The notes: generated by a model from the sequence alone, not told the origin. Counted from the first letter of the stretch, positions 33,623-46,820 are shown. The stretch: DNA of 64,000 nt from Acanthosepion pharaonis (GCA_903632075.3 CAHIKZ030000954.1:1138501-1202500); one strand, 5' to 3'. Translations and numbers: made by a program.

Positions 33623-34703
33623 TACCCACCGCTGTAATGTAGCTTCCTTGTGTCTTTTCTATAAATTCTTTCCTGTTAACTGTTCTAATGAACTTTCCTC
33701 TATATTGTACCTAGACTTTATGAATTTAAGTGCAGTACTTGATTAACAGCAAGGTTCTCATCATTTTACAATTGAAATGGCTTGTTGTAACCTATAAGTT
33801 CTATGTTAACATTTTGTTTTGTTGCACTTCTTGCCTGTGAAACTCTCTTCTGGCTTCTTGCCTTAGCATCAACATTGATATTCAAAAATTTAAATGCAGT
33901 GTCAATCATTATATTCTGTCTTCTTAATTATTGTTCTTCTAATTATTCTTTTTCCTTAATAGTTATTTTTTTTCTCATATTCTCTAATACTCAGTAACCC
34001 CTTGCATCTTAGTTGCTTTATGCCTTGCTCAGGATGAAATAATTTAAAAAAAAAAACAAACAAATTGATCAATTGATATTGTCATATCTATATATTTTAA
34101 TGAGTCTGTGATGGTTTTCAATAAATAATCAAATTCTACTGCATTTACAGTTATCCTGTTTTCGTCATTCAATTTGACATAACAGGTTTATTTTTCCTTA
34201 GCTATGCCAAATAACCTTGCCAGTCATGAGTTATTTCAAGCATTCACTTTAATTCAATTCCTCTTCCTTTTTTTTTTCTACTGGAATCATCCAGAAAGCT
34301 ATCTTTTCATCAACACTACACATTCTTGGAGGATCTTCTTTTTTTTTTCTTTTTTTTTACTCTCTCTCTCTCTCTCTGTTTTGTTTCTACTTCTCTGAAT
34401 ATTTTTGAATTCTTTTTATAAGAAAGCAAAAGGAAAGTGGTTGATTCTTCCTGTCAGCTCCCCAATTTGGTTCACCCATTCTTTTTCCATTCTGTCTCCT
34501 CGCAGACAGACATGTGACTCAACAATATTAGAAAACCTTTAAAGGTTTGCCTTTGTTGTCACACACTTTGCATAATGGTTATTTGCCATTTATTGAATTC
34601 TCTTTTCCCACTTTGGCTTCCAAGGTTAAAACGCTTTCATTCTCAAGCTTTTATTTATTTTTAGTATCATTTGATGTGTTTGAGAACATTCAAATAGCAG
34701 TTT

Positions 34704-34862
34704 CAAGTATTGTATTTCCTGCCATATACCACACACACCTTTGCAAATACTGTATTTTCAGCTATATACAACCCACACATTCTCAAGTATTGTATTTTTT
34801 TGCCATATACCACATGTGGTTATGGAAATACTGTATTTCCTGCCATATGACACACACCAATA
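34704..34862 (+). repeat. Tandem repeat of about 40 bp, 4 units
   Basis: Units of the form caagtattgtatttcctgcc + atataccacacac..., alternating tattg/tactg variants. Confidence 0.8.
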
Positions 34863-34935
34863 ATAAACCAGGAATATTTTGAGAAAATAAAATCAAACTA
34901 TAATTTTGATTATTAAATACTTTGCTATTTGAACC

Positions 34936-35190
34936 AGTGGATGTGTGGTTGGTGAAATGGTGGCTTCAAATGAAAAACCAGCAAAGCTAAATTTGAATTC
35001 CACTCAAGGTTTTGTTACATTCACTTTTGCACAAATACACTTGAGTAAGGTATGAATGCATCAGTTTCTCTACCAGCTTGAAAGGGTAAACTGGAGTCTT
35101 CAGCCAATCAAGGAAAACAATTCTGAATTTAAAACCATTTGGACATGGGGCTAGCAACTCTGTCCACTGAAAATCCTTACTTGCTATGGG
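34936..35190 (+). mobile_element. tRNA-derived SINE, second tail type
   Basis: ggatgtgtggttggtgaaatgg and tttgaattccactcaagg form the tRNA-like head. The tail, ggagtcttcagccaatcaag...aaaaccatttgg, is the one found at 2,385 and 3,780. Confidence 0.65.
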
Positions 35191-35789
35191 GACTGTAGCA
35201 GCATCACTTAGCACATTGAGACATTGGTCCCATACAAAAGGAGTGTACAGGACTTGAGAGTAATTTCTACAGTGGTGAGGTAGTCTTTTTAAAGAAACAA
35301 AACCAAGAAATTAATATTTTTCTCTTCCTGTAACTTTCACACAAAATGTCTGTCAAGTACAGTGTGTGTCCCCAAGTTGTGTTTATTTTATTATTACTTT
35401 TTTTTTTTTTTTAGATAGAAGTCATTAATCAATGCATATATTATTTTCTCCTGTAGGCATTTTGCTATGCACTCATCAAAAGAAAATATTAGCAATAAAT
35501 TGAAAAAGAACAAACTCGAAAGTCATCAATAATACCTTGGAAGCAGTCAAATGTTAAAGGAGTGTTAAAGAATTGGAGAAGTTTAAGTGCTAATATTTTA
35601 TAAATTTCAGCAAAAGGAGGAGGCTTTTTTGCTTGCATAACTCTGGCATGCTGGTGTTTATTTAGATAGACAACAAGACTCCAATTATAAAAATAGCACT
35701 TTGACTGGCTAATCTTGATCATCAGTCTAACGATTGGGTGTGGTTGTAGGGTTGCTAAGGCCCTGATCATCTCCTACCATATATCCCAG

Positions 35790-36010
35790 ATACAGGCCAA
35801 TGTCTGAGTCTGAGAAAGAGCTTCTAGTCTACTTAGGTGATGTTATCAGCCTATTTTTTTTCTTCTGTCTGCCTCCTCTTTTGCCTAAACTGGAACTTTG
35901 TAGTTTGGATGTAGAAAGATTGGTTTTTTATGATGTGTCCATACCATTTCAACTTGTCTGACTAATGATTCTAAAACAGTTCTATGACTATGTCTGAGCT
36001 AATATGGCAT
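35790..36010 (-). mobile_element. LINE RT-tail fragment
   Basis: Minus-strand frames give QVEMVWTHHKKP and FLHPNYKVPV, resembling the LKWxGHIxR...W post-RT block of non-LTR elements. Weak and short. Confidence 0.35.
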
Positions 36011-36222
36011 TTTTTTATTCTTTATAAATAATAAATTTTCTTACATTTATCGTTTTTTTTTTCATCTTGAATTTTAGACCTAATATTTTGGTTTAAAACA
36101 AAACAAAAAAAACAAATTTGAAAGGGTCCTTTGAACAGGTGTAGAGGTTTATCACTTGTTTCCTGTTTAATATTGGGTTTCCAGTTCCTTCTAAATTTTG
36201 GTTCAACTCTATACTCTTAATG

Positions 36223-36290
36223 CTTGTAAAGGGTGTTTCATTAAGACGGATTATATATAAGGGTGTTTCATTAAGACAGATCAAAGTCAG
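36223..36290 (+). repeat. Short direct repeat
   Basis: aagggtgtttcattaagac occurs twice about 35 bp apart. Confidence 0.7.
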
Positions 36291-36454
36291 CAGTAAATAA
36301 ATCAGTTTTATTGGTGAAAATTTATTTATTTCTCTATTGGATCATGTTATTTAAGTTATGGCAATTATGTGTGAAAAATAATATCGCCCAAATGTGTGCC
36401 AAATCTAAAAGAAAAAAATCATTAGACGCTTAAACTTAATTCACATTAAAATGG

Positions 36455-36578
36455 GTTCAAGTTATTGGAACACCTTTTACTTTCCTCTGCTATTATAAGT
36501 CTACACATTAACCCTCTACCTTAAATGGCTCTTGGGCCTTGTATTGGGTGAACATTAGTAAAAAAAAAAAAAAAAAAA
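36455..36578 (+). mobile_element. LINE 3'-end fragment with A tail
   Basis: taaccctctaccttaaatgg, ctcttgggccttgtattggg and tgaacattagt followed by an A run match the 3' end of the LINE at 62,600-63,275. Confidence 0.55.
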
Positions 36579-38404
36579 TATTGTATAATACAAATTAAAA
36601 AACAAAGTAAAAAAAACTTGGACATAATTTCACAATATTCTTTTTGTCTGTATCATTTTAATTTAGGTCAGTTTCCTTCTTTCAAACATGGAGAGACATG
36701 CAGAAAGAATATGTATCAACTTAGACTTTTTAGTGCCACACCGACAATATCAGCGCCATTCTTTTATAATTGAATAAATCTATTTACCAAAATATAGCAA
36801 ATAAGCCATATTAATTCATTTTTTATAATCAACTACATTTGTCTTAAAATCAAAGAGAAAAAAAAAAAGTAATGTTATAATGTTTGTAATGTGTTTCATA
36901 TGAAGAAGTTTAAGTACAGCAAGTGTTAAGTGGTGTGATCCATAATTAAAACCACCCTGGTGGTAAAATGATGATTCTAATTTTTAAGACTCTCCTCCCC
37001 CTCACCTCCCAAATCTTCTCATTTTTTTCTCGTGTTTGTTTTGAAAGCCCAAACTGTGAAGAGGTAACATGCATTATAATTGGTTATTATAAAACAGCAA
37101 TAACCCTAATCCTGAGATGGTGAAATAAAGAGAAATGTGTTAAAGATGATGTAAATAGACATGGATCAGAGAAAAGGAAAAAAAAAATTACTCATGTCAT
37201 ACATTTTTCAGCATTATTTACATTTTCTGGTCTGCTCATTAAAAAAAAAAAAAATTTGTCTTTCTGCTACAAACAACATTTATCAGAATAAAATAATACT
37301 TATATAATTTTAGAATGTGTGTCCTGATCATAATATAAATAGTGTCAAATCGACCCCCCCCTGACTTCTTAAAGAGTTACCTGTACTTTGTTTTTTCTTT
37401 ACAAATGTCAACTTTGAAACTGTGTTAATTATTAATAGCTGCCTACTAGTGAGGGTTTTATTTTCCCCAGTTCATAATAGCAACAAACATAATATACTAT
37501 CTGTTAATGGGGCATTCAAGTTTTCATCCCTCACCCCACCAATTTTCTTTGTTTGTTTGTTTATAAAAGTATAATTAATTGTTACGTTTAGGTACTGATA
37601 TTTGTCATATTTGGAAATAAATAATACAAATATCTAAATTTAAATCCATTACCATTAATTTTTCATTTGGGATTCATTCTCCTGTTTAAAATGAAGTGCT
37701 TAAATTTTGTTTTATTTTATTTTATTTTTTTGACTTGCTTATATGGATTCTTTGTTTATTAAAAAACCACCATTATTTAGAGAAATTAGTTGCTTTTAAA
37801 ATATTTATAATAATAAATTAAAAGATAAAAATCAATTTCATTTTATCCATTTTTTTTTTAAATCACACCATAACTGAGTAAAAATTATCCCCAAAGAACA
37901 AGTTGGTAGTGGTGGAGTTTAAGATAATGTCATACTTAACCTTTAGCAATTTACATGGTTCTGCCACTTTCAAGTTTGTTTTGCTGTTGCCATAGCAGGA
38001 CAAAACAACACAACTGTGAAAAATAATCAATCAGAAACTAGTCACCTCCAGTGATATGACAAACCTTTTACTCAGCTAATGAAATTTATAAATTCTGTTA
38101 TGCTGAAAATGTAGCTTAATGCAGCCAAGATGTCAGTTATGTATCTTTTATTCATAATCTTATATAAGTAAAGTACAGATAGGAATCTGATGGAATGGTA
38201 AATATATAAGACAATTAGGGAAAGTTCTATTTTGACATGTGTTGTATCCTTAAAGAAGGTTACAAACAGACAGTGAAAGGAACAGCAATACGAGCATAGA
38301 TAAAAGAAAGAGAGGTTTATTGTAAAAGAGAATACACTACTGAATCAGTTAGCAAGCTAGTAATCCCCAAAATATAAAATGGCAATAATTTTTCAAATCC
38401 ACCC

Positions 38405-38451
38405 TGTGTGTGTGTGTGTGTGTGTGTGTATATAATATATATATATATAAA
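38405..38451. repeat. (TG)n(TA)n microsatellite
   Basis: Adjacent TG and TA dinucleotide runs. Confidence 0.95.
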
Positions 38452-38639
38452 AAGGGCTCTGGTGAAATAACTTATTATAATGGTACCTTAAAGTGGTCTG
38501 TTTTTCTTTAAAATATATATAGCACCACCTTCGAAGTCATTTGAGAGGAAACTGATCTAGATTGAATGTAGGTATTGATGGGCAAGATGGCAGTCATCTG
38601 TGAAGATGGGGTAATCAACATATATATAAGCTGAAATAC

Positions 38640-39147
38640 TACTTGATAAGGCGGCTTTTAATATAATTCCTGTGGAGAGCTCTTGAATCACAATAGGTAG
38701 GGAGGAGTAGATGCAATAGGCAACAATAAACTACAGATGAACTCAAAATTGATTGCTGCATTTAAGTACTGCATTAATATTTAAGCTTACCTTATAAAAG
38801 TTCAAAAATAATTCTTCTGCCGCCACTTAATCTAAAAATGATTTGATGTATACAGTAAAATCCAGGGTAACTTTCGCTGGGTTTTACAATTAATTTTGCT
38901 TATTCCCAAATTTATTTCCAAGTTATAAAAATTTGTTGCAAAAAATCACATAAAAAAATTTGCAGTAATGAAAATTTGGGAATCCAAAATTTCAGGATTG
39001 CAGGTCTGGATCTGACCTGGAATGTTTTTAATTTGCTCACAGAGTCTGCCTGATTCCAAAATGGTATGATATATTGGGCTATCGACTCTAAGAGTAAAGT
39101 TGAAAAAATGTGACACACTGACATTTGAATTTATTACATAGATGTAT
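38640..39147 (-). repeat. Dispersed repeat R, uninterrupted copy
   Basis: Inverted relative to 24,748-27,310 and lacking the nested element. Shares tcccaaattttcatta, ggatccagacctgaaa and accattttggaatcagg (read on the minus strand). Confidence 0.7.
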
Positions 39148-39639
39148 AATATATCATAGACATATTATGTCTATTTATTTTTATAATAATCTTTTCCAAT
39201 TCTCTAATCAGTCTCTTGATGTTAAGAAGAAATTCATCAAGGAAGGTGCCATAATTTTTCCCTACTCAAGTACTTTTGATCTCCTCCAAGATCATCCCCA
39301 TGGCTGAATTACAAAGACAAACTTATTGTAACTGTGATAAAATCTGCATTTCACTGTGATGGTGATTTTTTTTTTTTTTTTTTTTTTTTAAAGAACATTG
39401 AATGCACTGTTATAATTATTTAAAAATTTTAAATTTATCTGTTGTAGCAATGGAAAAACAAGTGTCCAAATATAAGGGAGCTGACCAAAAATTGGTAGAA
39501 ATGCAAAATGTCATTAAATATTTGTTAAATGCACTTCAACACATTACTGCTACACTTGTAATAAATTTTATTGAGTGTTGGTTGGTTGATTTTGATATAG
39601 AAGGCCTTGAGAATTTTAAGTTTTTGTTCATTATTTTCA

Positions 39640-40565
39640 TGGTATAGTGTATTGGTGTTGTCAACAAGTATTTTCCTGTATTACGAAGATGGACAGAGAT
39701 ATGTTTTTAGATGTTGCCTAATAGAACTTGTATCTGACAAATGAAGTGTAAGACATCTTGATAATGTTTTGGCTGTCAGACCAACATATGTACTTACTTT
39801 TTTGTCAGATACAAACTCCCAAAGGACATTTAAACTGATATACAATGTTGGCCTTTTCCAAAATGCTAGTTGATGAAGAAGTCATTACATGTGATTAAGT
39901 TGGTTGTGTTAAATTTAGTATAATGTATAATTAGTTTTATTTTTTTACTGGGATTAGTGGGCAATATATTAGTACTTATGAGATTTTTTAGGACTTTTTC
40001 AGCTTGTTTATAGTTAGAACGCATTTATGCTATAATCACTTATGGTCTAGTAGGTTGATATATTTAGGGTTATTTGATGAAGTATTATGTTCTTTTTCAG
40101 TTAATATTTCTATTGGCTCGTCTAATTTGGTCATAAACAATGTAATTAGGAAAGTCATTATTAACGAGAATTTTTAATTCATTGTAAAACATTTTTCTCA
40201 CGGATGTCAACATTGGAATGTTGTATTAAATTTAGTATAATAGCTTATTTTTGAATAGGGCATTCACTTTTATAGTTTAGAGTGCATGTATTTATGCTAG
40301 TTTGATTTTTTTTTTTGTGGGGAGGTAGTAAATGTATTACTATTAGTGTCAATGAAATACATCAAGAAAAGGGATTTTATTATTGTTAAGTTCATATGTG
40401 AAGTTAAGAACAGTTTTTTGAAAGTTTTCTTGTAGTTCATGTATTTCATATATGTTTTTAACTAAGAATATCATCTACATAGTTTTGTGATGTCAATGGA
40501 CACTCATTGCTACTTTTGTAATGTTAATGAATACTCATCGTTTTTTTAATACTCGTTGTAGTAGA
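39640..40565 (-). mobile_element. Second Penelope-like element remnant
   Basis: Minus-strand frames: an RT tail with IYEIHELQENFQ, FTYELNNNKIPFLDVFI and DTNSNTFTTS (about 40,290-40,500), then downstream ANIVYQFKCPLGVC and TYVGLTAKTLSRCL (about 39,750-39,790), a GIY-YIG motif. RT plus GIY-YIG identifies a Penelope-like element of a different lineage from that at 6,756-8,020. Several breaks. Confidence 0.72.
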
Positions 40566-41070
40566 CTTTGTAATTGCAGATATAACTGTAGTAACGCCAT
40601 TGAACAATGCTGGTGTCAGACCCCTTGGAATAACATTTGTACTAATAGTACTCACTTGGAAAGTAACCACCGAATAGTAATAGAAGATAGTGTACAAATA
40701 GTGATCACTTAGTGCCACACTAATTCCCATATATACATTTCCTTTGCCATCACATGACCTACTTATTCAAAATAGCTTGTGTTTGCTCTCTGGTGAGCTG
40801 TGTTCAAACTCCAGTGTCAACAGCAGCACTTTATTCCTATATAACACTTAGTTGGAAGGTTTTTTAGTGGTGTTAAATATCTTATTTTCAAGTTATATAT
40901 AATGTGTGTGTGCTTCTGTATATGTATGTGTAATGGATAAACAAGTAGATGAAAGTAAATTACCTGCATTAGTAAGAATCAATAAACAAAGAGCTTATAA
41001 TAAGAATTGATCCAAGATCAATAACTAAGGTCAAGAGACAAGTCTCGATAGCATTGCTGTCATCTTAACT

Positions 41071-41101
41071 TTCCCTCTCTCTCTCTCTCTCTCTCTCTCT
41101 G
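41071..41101. repeat. (TC)n microsatellite
   Basis: TC dinucleotide run. Confidence 0.95.
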
Positions 41102-41309
41102 TTAATCCAGTTAATCAATTAAAACAGTCTATCAAAATATGATAATTAGTATACTAAAGACATTTAATAAAAATAATAATCATTATTCTTCTAAGGGACA
41201 GGTACATGATTCTTAAAATTGTAGGATTTGAAAACACTGAAAACATTTTTGTTATTTAGAAAAAAAAAAACATAATTTCCAGATGAGAAAAATATTTCCT
41301 TTATCCCCC

Positions 41310-42130
41310 CCCCCAATCATTCCATCCTAAGTTAAGACAATAAAGCCACTAAGACACAAGGGGTTGTTGAGAGAAAAAGAAACTGAGAAAACATTATTGA
41401 AGAGAGGACAATAAAAGAAGAGAAATTCAAAAAAGACAAAAGATAACATTGAGGAAAACAAGAAGTCAGAGAGTTCCACAAATGAGAAGTGTGAAAGAAG
41501 AAACTATTAGCATAGAACTCAAGGTCAAGGGTTACAGAGTAAAAGACATAATTTATGCAGATATGTGTAGAAGATAATGGTTAACCCTAGACTTGAACAG
41601 GTTAAGATTGTAGTGATGAAGGCCACTTAGGAGTCAGTTCCATGAGGTAGTAGTTCATGGAAAGAAGCTGCTTGGGTGGAACTTATATCTCACCGGGTGG
41701 GGGGATATGAAGGGAATGAGGATGGTTCACTACAATCTATGTGGCATGTTGGGTCTTAGCCATTAGGGTTAGGCCTGGTGTAACGCACTCCATGGAAATA
41801 GAAATAGAGCAGCAAGAGGCTTGTAACATTTTGCCTGTGAGGAATGGGGTTGTAGGCTGAGAAATAATTTGTTACTTGCAAGGATGCAGAGACGCTTTTG
41901 CACTCTATCGAGAATGGAAAATGAAAACTAGGCAGCTCCTGCCCATATATTGCAACAGTACTCCATTTTCAGCCTGATCTGGCTCTTGTAAAGGTGGAGG
42001 ATAAGCAGGAGGAATGAGTTACTTACTGGAGCAATACAGTGAACTGACCATTTCTCCAGCGTCTTTAGCAATGGATCGTATGTAAGAGTTTCATTTGAGG
42101 TCTGGGCTGAGTTTGTCCCAATAGGCATTC
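41310..42130 (-). mobile_element. Jockey/CR1-like LINE fragments
   Basis: Minus-strand translation of 41,580-42,130 gives ILHLYKSQIRLKMEYCCNIW, FSILDRVQKRLCIL and SLQPHSSQAKCYKPLA, the tail following the RT. 41,310-41,520 carries the agagttccac...gtgtgaaagaagaaac block of the 120-700 copy. Confidence 0.72.
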
Positions 42131-42159
42131 AAGGCTCAGGCCCGCTCCGAGGGGAATAT

Positions 42160-42610
42160 CTGTTCATGGTTACATCTAGTGATTTACGCAATAATAAGAC
42201 CCAACTGCCAATCTAGTACTGCACTTAAATTTATAAAGTCAATGTACCAAAAACGAAAGGTGATCGAAACAATTACAATGAAAATATTTAAAGAAAAGGA
42301 AGCTATGCTATGGTGGTGGGAAAGTGATTAAAGCCGAGATACCGAGTCAAGACTGATAATATTGCAGATTGTTCTTTGAATTTTGTCAGGAATCTCTAGA
42401 TATATAACAGCACCAGATTGGTAGACTTATAAAACTGCAAGATAGGTTCAGGTGAGAAAAATTGTCTAGCATTATACAGTGAACCAACTTTCAAAGTAGC
42501 ACATCTTAACAATTCATACGATATAATCATTCCAAATGATGTCAGTGAAAAAAATGTTAGACTAAGAAAATGCAATGAATTACTCTCCCAAAGGTTAGCA
42601 TCAGTCATGG
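42160..42610 (-). mobile_element. Jockey/CR1-like LINE fragment
   Basis: Minus strand: TDANLWESNSLHFLSLTF, then LKVGSLYNARQFFSPEPIL and QFYKS, the same region as AHAKNIFSSESILHIYK at 446-679. Confidence 0.7.
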
Positions 42611-42651
42611 TTTTCTAAGATGATTAAAAAAGAGCAGTTTAGTTTTGGAGG

Positions 42652-42935
42652 GTGAATGTGCGGGTGGTGTAAGGAATAGCTGCTTCGACTGAAAAATTGG
42701 AGAGCTGAGTGTGAATCCTAGTTATGTTACATTCAATTACATGCAAATACCCTTAGGAAGGTTATGAATCTATCTACTCCCTCAGCAATGGATTAAATAG
42801 TAGGACTTGAATATAGAAAAAAGAAAAAATTGTTAATGCAATATTCACGTGCAGAAAAAGAATTGTTCTTAAAATCCAAAATACATTTTGACTTTAAGTA
42901 ACCCAGAAACAGTTGATAAGCCATAAAAAAACATC
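42652..42935 (+). mobile_element. tRNA-derived SINE
   Basis: gtgcgggtggtgtaaggaat (A box) and gagtgtgaatcctagt (B box). Body: gcaaatacccttaggaagg and gcaatggattaaatagtagg. Tail: gttgataagccataaaaaaa. Confidence 0.68.
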
Positions 42936-43652
42936 TTGATCAATCAACATAGTTTTGGTAACATTAAAATAGGTTATTGGTATAGATATGGCATTTAGGA
43001 ATCTCAAACAAGGTAACATAAAATGGTAAAGAACTGTATTTCTATGACTTAAGAGTTTGCTAAAGAACTTTTAGAAATCAGAAAGTATTCTTCAGAGCTC
43101 CCAAATAATAATACTGAGAAATAATTGTTATTTTCTAAATCTGTATAATAAAGTCAAGAGACAGCCAATGGAAGGGGCATGTATGCTGTTGGTTCAGAAT
43201 TTGAAATAAATGTACTTTCACGTCCTATACTTGTGTAATAGTCATCACATGTCTAAAATAACCTTATGGTTCAAAGATATTTTAACACTTCCACCCAATA
43301 ATGGCATTCCAAATTTCCAGAAGCTATGAAAGCAGGTGATCTTTAGGAATCTATTTTGGTTATTTTCTTTTCAGTCTGAGAATGGAAACAAATCACTTTA
43401 TAAAAGAATTAAACCATTTTGATAATTTAATAGAAAACATTTATTTATTGAGGTATTTTCAGATTCAAATTCTGTTATCATATTTCTATTCAGAAGTTTG
43501 ATGCTTTTTGACTCTAGTGTCATCAGCTGTGTTATGGTTTCTTAGCTACATTCGAACTGAATTGCTTCAGTTCCAAAGATCCAACAGAAGACCTATCAAA
43601 TTTATGACTAAAAGATTTGCCACATTTTGTCAGAATAAATTTTGTTCATCAT

Positions 43653-43696
43653 AGAAAACCGTTTTAGTCTCTGCAGAAAACCGTTTTAGTCTCTGC
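43653..43696 (+). repeat. 22-bp perfect tandem duplication
   Basis: agaaaaccgttttagtctct(gc) occurs twice back to back. Confidence 0.9.
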
Positions 43697-43944
43697 AGAA
43701 CTTACAGAAATGGTATTAATTATATTTTTAGCTATTGAATATTGGCTATTAATATATAAGATTATTTTTGGATAATCCAACAATCAGTTTGCTAAGCTTT
43801 TATAATTTTGAGAATCAGTTGATGTGAACGGGTAGGATATCATCACTACTTCTGCCCCACCCTAAGCATTCAGTAAAGTTTGTTTTAATCTTGGTTTACA
43901 TGCATGTGCTAAACTGCCCTTGAACTGTAAGGTCGTTTCATCTG

Positions 43945-44340
43945 AATGTGTAAATGGTGTAATAGATAATGGCTAAGAATGAGAAATCATTGGGGAACCA
44001 GATTCATTACATTCATTACAATGATCACAAGACCTGTAAACTATTAGGGTCATCAGGGACACCACATGTGCTGCAGCTGCAGTAGCAGTGGTATATCCCA
44101 GGCAAGGTAATCTGATGGAACCCAACCCTCTTCAAGTTGGTTTTCTCTTCTTCAAGATTGGTTACCACCCAAGATAAACTTGAGAAAAGTATAAATCAGT
44201 CTCCTCCTCCCAGATATGGGTTAAATGTATCTAGTAAAAAAAAAAAAAAAAAAATTCATGCTTATTCTCTTAATTCTTAATGCCTTATTCACTAGCAAAA
44301 CTCATTATTCTTACAATTCAAAATGTTTTGCAGTTAAATA
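43945..44340 (+). mobile_element. tRNA-derived SINE with an internal insertion
   Basis: gtaaatggtgtaatagataatgg head and the cccagatatgggttaaatg body are present, but about 150 bp of unrelated sequence (44,020-44,175) separates the parts that adjoin in other copies. Confidence 0.55.
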
Positions 44341-44344
44341 ACCT

Positions 44345-44590
44345 TGCAGGGTGGTAGCACCTGTTTGGGGGCCCAGCTATGGGCAAATAGTTAAACCCCC
44401 CCCCCAAAAAAAACTGGGGTCAAAACACTATGAAAATAAAAATAGATTTTTATATTAAAAATACAAGCAATACATTTTTCATGAAAAATAATATTAATAC
44501 AAATCTATCCTAAAAATCTTGTCTGCATTAAATAATCTACCGAGGTTGATATGCCATAAGACAAAATAAACCAAACCTTTAAATAACCTC
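44345..44590 (+). mobile_element. SINE-like repeat (ggtggtagcacc type)
   Basis: gggtggtagcacctgtttgg and gggcaaatagttaaac start; gaggttgatatgccataaga and aaaccaaacc-like end. Lies less than 300 bp from PGAP2 exon 2. Confidence 0.6.
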
Positions 44591-44813
44591 CGAAGAGTTG
44601 ATAAGCTGTAAAAAAACAAACTAATTAGTCAATCAACATAAGTTCATTTTAGTCATTCGTTCCCTTCCCCCAGAGGTTTACTGACTGTTAGGGTACCTTG
44701 CAGAGTTCTTTTATAGCATTTTTGGCATAGTTATTTGGGAATGTCTACTGGGTTAATTCTAATTAATTTAATGTTTTTTTTTTTTTTTTTTTTGTTTTTT
44801 TTTTTTTAACCAG

Positions 44814-45072
44814 GTACCAAATTATTTGCCATCTATCAGTGCTGCTATTGGAGGCTTTACCCCACAGCGTTATATTTGGCGAACATGTATTGGACTCCAT
44901 TCTGCTCCACGCTTCATGGTTGCCATAGCATATTACAACTTCCACATGTCTTTGGAATTGGCTCAGCACAGTAAAACTTATGGCATTATTGCTGCTGTAG
45001 CCTGCTTCCTGCATATTATTGAGAACGCAGCGTTACTTGGTTTAACTTATGTTGCTTCCAATGAAAATCATG
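44814..45072 (+). CDS. PGAP2: PGAP2 coding exon 2
   Basis: The most conserved part of PGAP2. It begins VPNYLPSISAAIGG, then PQRYIWR and GLHSAPRFMVA, nearly the same as the vertebrate protein. Two hydrophobic segments follow (around YYNFHMSLELA and GIIAAVACFLHIIENAALLGL). The acceptor is a very long T-rich tract ending aaccag; the donor is G|gtaagt at 45,073, phase 1. Joining to exon 1 in phase 0 keeps the frame across the Cys-Lys-Val junction. Open reading continues past the donor to about 45,137, but that tail does not resemble the family. Confidence 0.95.
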
Positions 45073-45671
45073 GTAAGTCAAAAATTTGGAACCTCATTCT
45101 GTTTGCAATGCATACTTTTCACCAAAATAATGATTGAATTATCCTTTACGAAAGAAAGCACAACTCTCATTAAGATCTTTCAAGGTTCATATCTGCTTAA
45201 TTTTTATATTCATATACAAAAAGTAAACAAATTTCACACTGTATAGTCCCTCAGTCATTTTTATTTTTTTTAACTTATTTTTACAAAACCCAAACAAATT
45301 TTTCTTTCTTTTTGAGAACTAGTAACAAAAGTATTAAATAATATTTTATTTGACTGTTTATTTACATGAATCCCCACTCCTCTCTCTGACTTGTTCCAAT
45401 TTTTTTTTTTTTCTGAATAATATTATGATTATGTAGATTACTTGGTAAGATTTTCAGCCCAGAAAGGATAGGTATCTGGTACAGATACTACACTTTGATC
45501 CTAAGTAGAAAAGTATAATTGTTATATATACAATCAAGTAGATGAATACGATAGATCATTTGCTAAGTGTGGTAAAATGTTGTGTTTAAAATTTGAAACT
45601 GAAGATCTCAAAAAAAAATATTTATTTACAAAAATAAAATTAATTTTGTTTTTCTTTATTTATTCTTTCAG
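45073..45671 (+). other. PGAP2: PGAP2 intron 2
   Basis: A 599-bp intron with consensus gtaagt and ttctttcag ends. A+T-rich; no repeat recognised. Confidence 0.9.
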
Positions 45672-45787
45672 GTGTTCATGAAAAATTCTTTATCATGTTT
45701 CTTGTTTCATCTTTACTTTATATGCTGTTAACACTCATCCTTATCAAATGGGGACGATCATATCACGGAAGAGTGATGACATCCAAC
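45672..45787 (+). CDS. PGAP2: PGAP2 coding exon 3
   Basis: Starts after ttctttcag and completes the Gly codon split with exon 2. It encodes VHEKFFIMFLVSS, a further membrane segment (SSLLYMLLTLILIKWG) and a basic loop ending GRVMTSN. Vertebrate PGAP2 has [20 protein letters not shown] in the same place. The donor is AAC|gtgagt, phase 0. It is 599 bp from exon 2, by far the shortest intron here. Confidence 0.93.
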
Positions 45788-46439
45788 GTGAGTTTTCATC
45801 TAAATCTATTTATACTCTGTAGGTAATGGTAGTATTAGCCATAATGATAATATGAGCTGTTTCCTTATAAGGAAACATTTGGTATTCATTGAGTGAGCAG
45901 CCAGTGTTATCTTTGGTTGAAATTTATGAAATCTTACTCTTAAAACAATTTCTCAAATTCATTAGCTGTTATTGCTCTTTCCAGTATTTATTGGGGTTGC
46001 CTTCCTAACCTTTTGTTTGAAGTCATGTGGAACATCAACATCTTGATTATGTCATTATTTTCTACTCAAGTTGCAAGTGTTGTTAATTTTAGTTGTTGCT
46101 GCTGTTGAGAGTGCTCAAGTGATATGATTTTTATTATTTAGTACCGTTCTTTTGTGATTCTGTAATGTTAGTCCACAAGTATTGAGGAAGGATGGTCCTC
46201 ACTAACACCTACATGCTTTATTTGCTCAAAGCCATTGATCTGAGAAAACAGTTGTATTCAGCTGGCAGTTCAGATATTTCTGAATGGGTTTGGTGCCAGG
46301 CATGACATCCATATAAAAGTCTTGATCTGACAAGGCTATTTAAGAATGTGACTTGTTTTCAGGTTAATGTTTTGATTTTCTAGCAATTTGTGGTATTGGG
46401 TGAAACTCCCCCACTATTTTTTCTCCAAACTAAATTTGT

Positions 46440-46770
46440 TATAAATGATCCATGCCCTGAGATATTTGAAGTGTTTGTGTGGATATGAGATGAAAGCGTT
46501 TAGCATGGGGTTTTATTTAAAATCTGATATGGGCACCAGATTTCACTGCCAGCTTCTCTAGCTACTCAGGAATTGCATCAACTGATTTCACCAGTAACAC
46601 TTGTGGTATGGAAGACATAACTTTGTGCATTTGGCCTTCAAGTTCTTCCAAAGTCTTTGTTTGGTATAGTAGACTTGCTCCTTTAACCAACCCCAAAGAA
46701 AGTCACAGGGTATTAAGCCAGGACTCCTGGCTGGCCACTCATACATAAAATAGGGAGTTTCAAATGTTGT
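46440..46770 (-). mobile_element. Mariner-like transposase C-terminal remnant
   Basis: Minus strand: YEWPARSPGLIPCDFLWGW, then LKEQVYYTKQRLWKNLKA. The SPxLxPCDFxLWG block is the third part of the mariner-type catalytic region. The shared ends with 56,848-57,212 show the same family. Confidence 0.72.

Positions 46771-46820
<50 letters not shown>
46771..46820. repeat. (TA)n microsatellite
   Basis: TA run abutting the mariner-like remnant. Confidence 0.97.

Larger units (their letters stand above)
17824..44813 (+). other. PGAP2: PGAP2 intron 1 (about 27 kb)
   Basis: Runs from gtaaga to aaccag. It is extremely A+T-rich and built largely of dispersed repeats, listed separately. Stretches of over 300 bases where I see only A+T-rich unique-looking sequence or homopolymers: 17,824-19,715; 19,981-20,280; 23,500-24,390; 27,310-28,890; 30,266-30,617; 31,602-33,393 (apart from the hairpin at 32,362); 33,625-34,700; 35,190-35,790; 36,575-38,400; 39,148-39,640; 40,570-41,070; 42,935-43,650. 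No further coding exon was recognised. Confidence 0.85.
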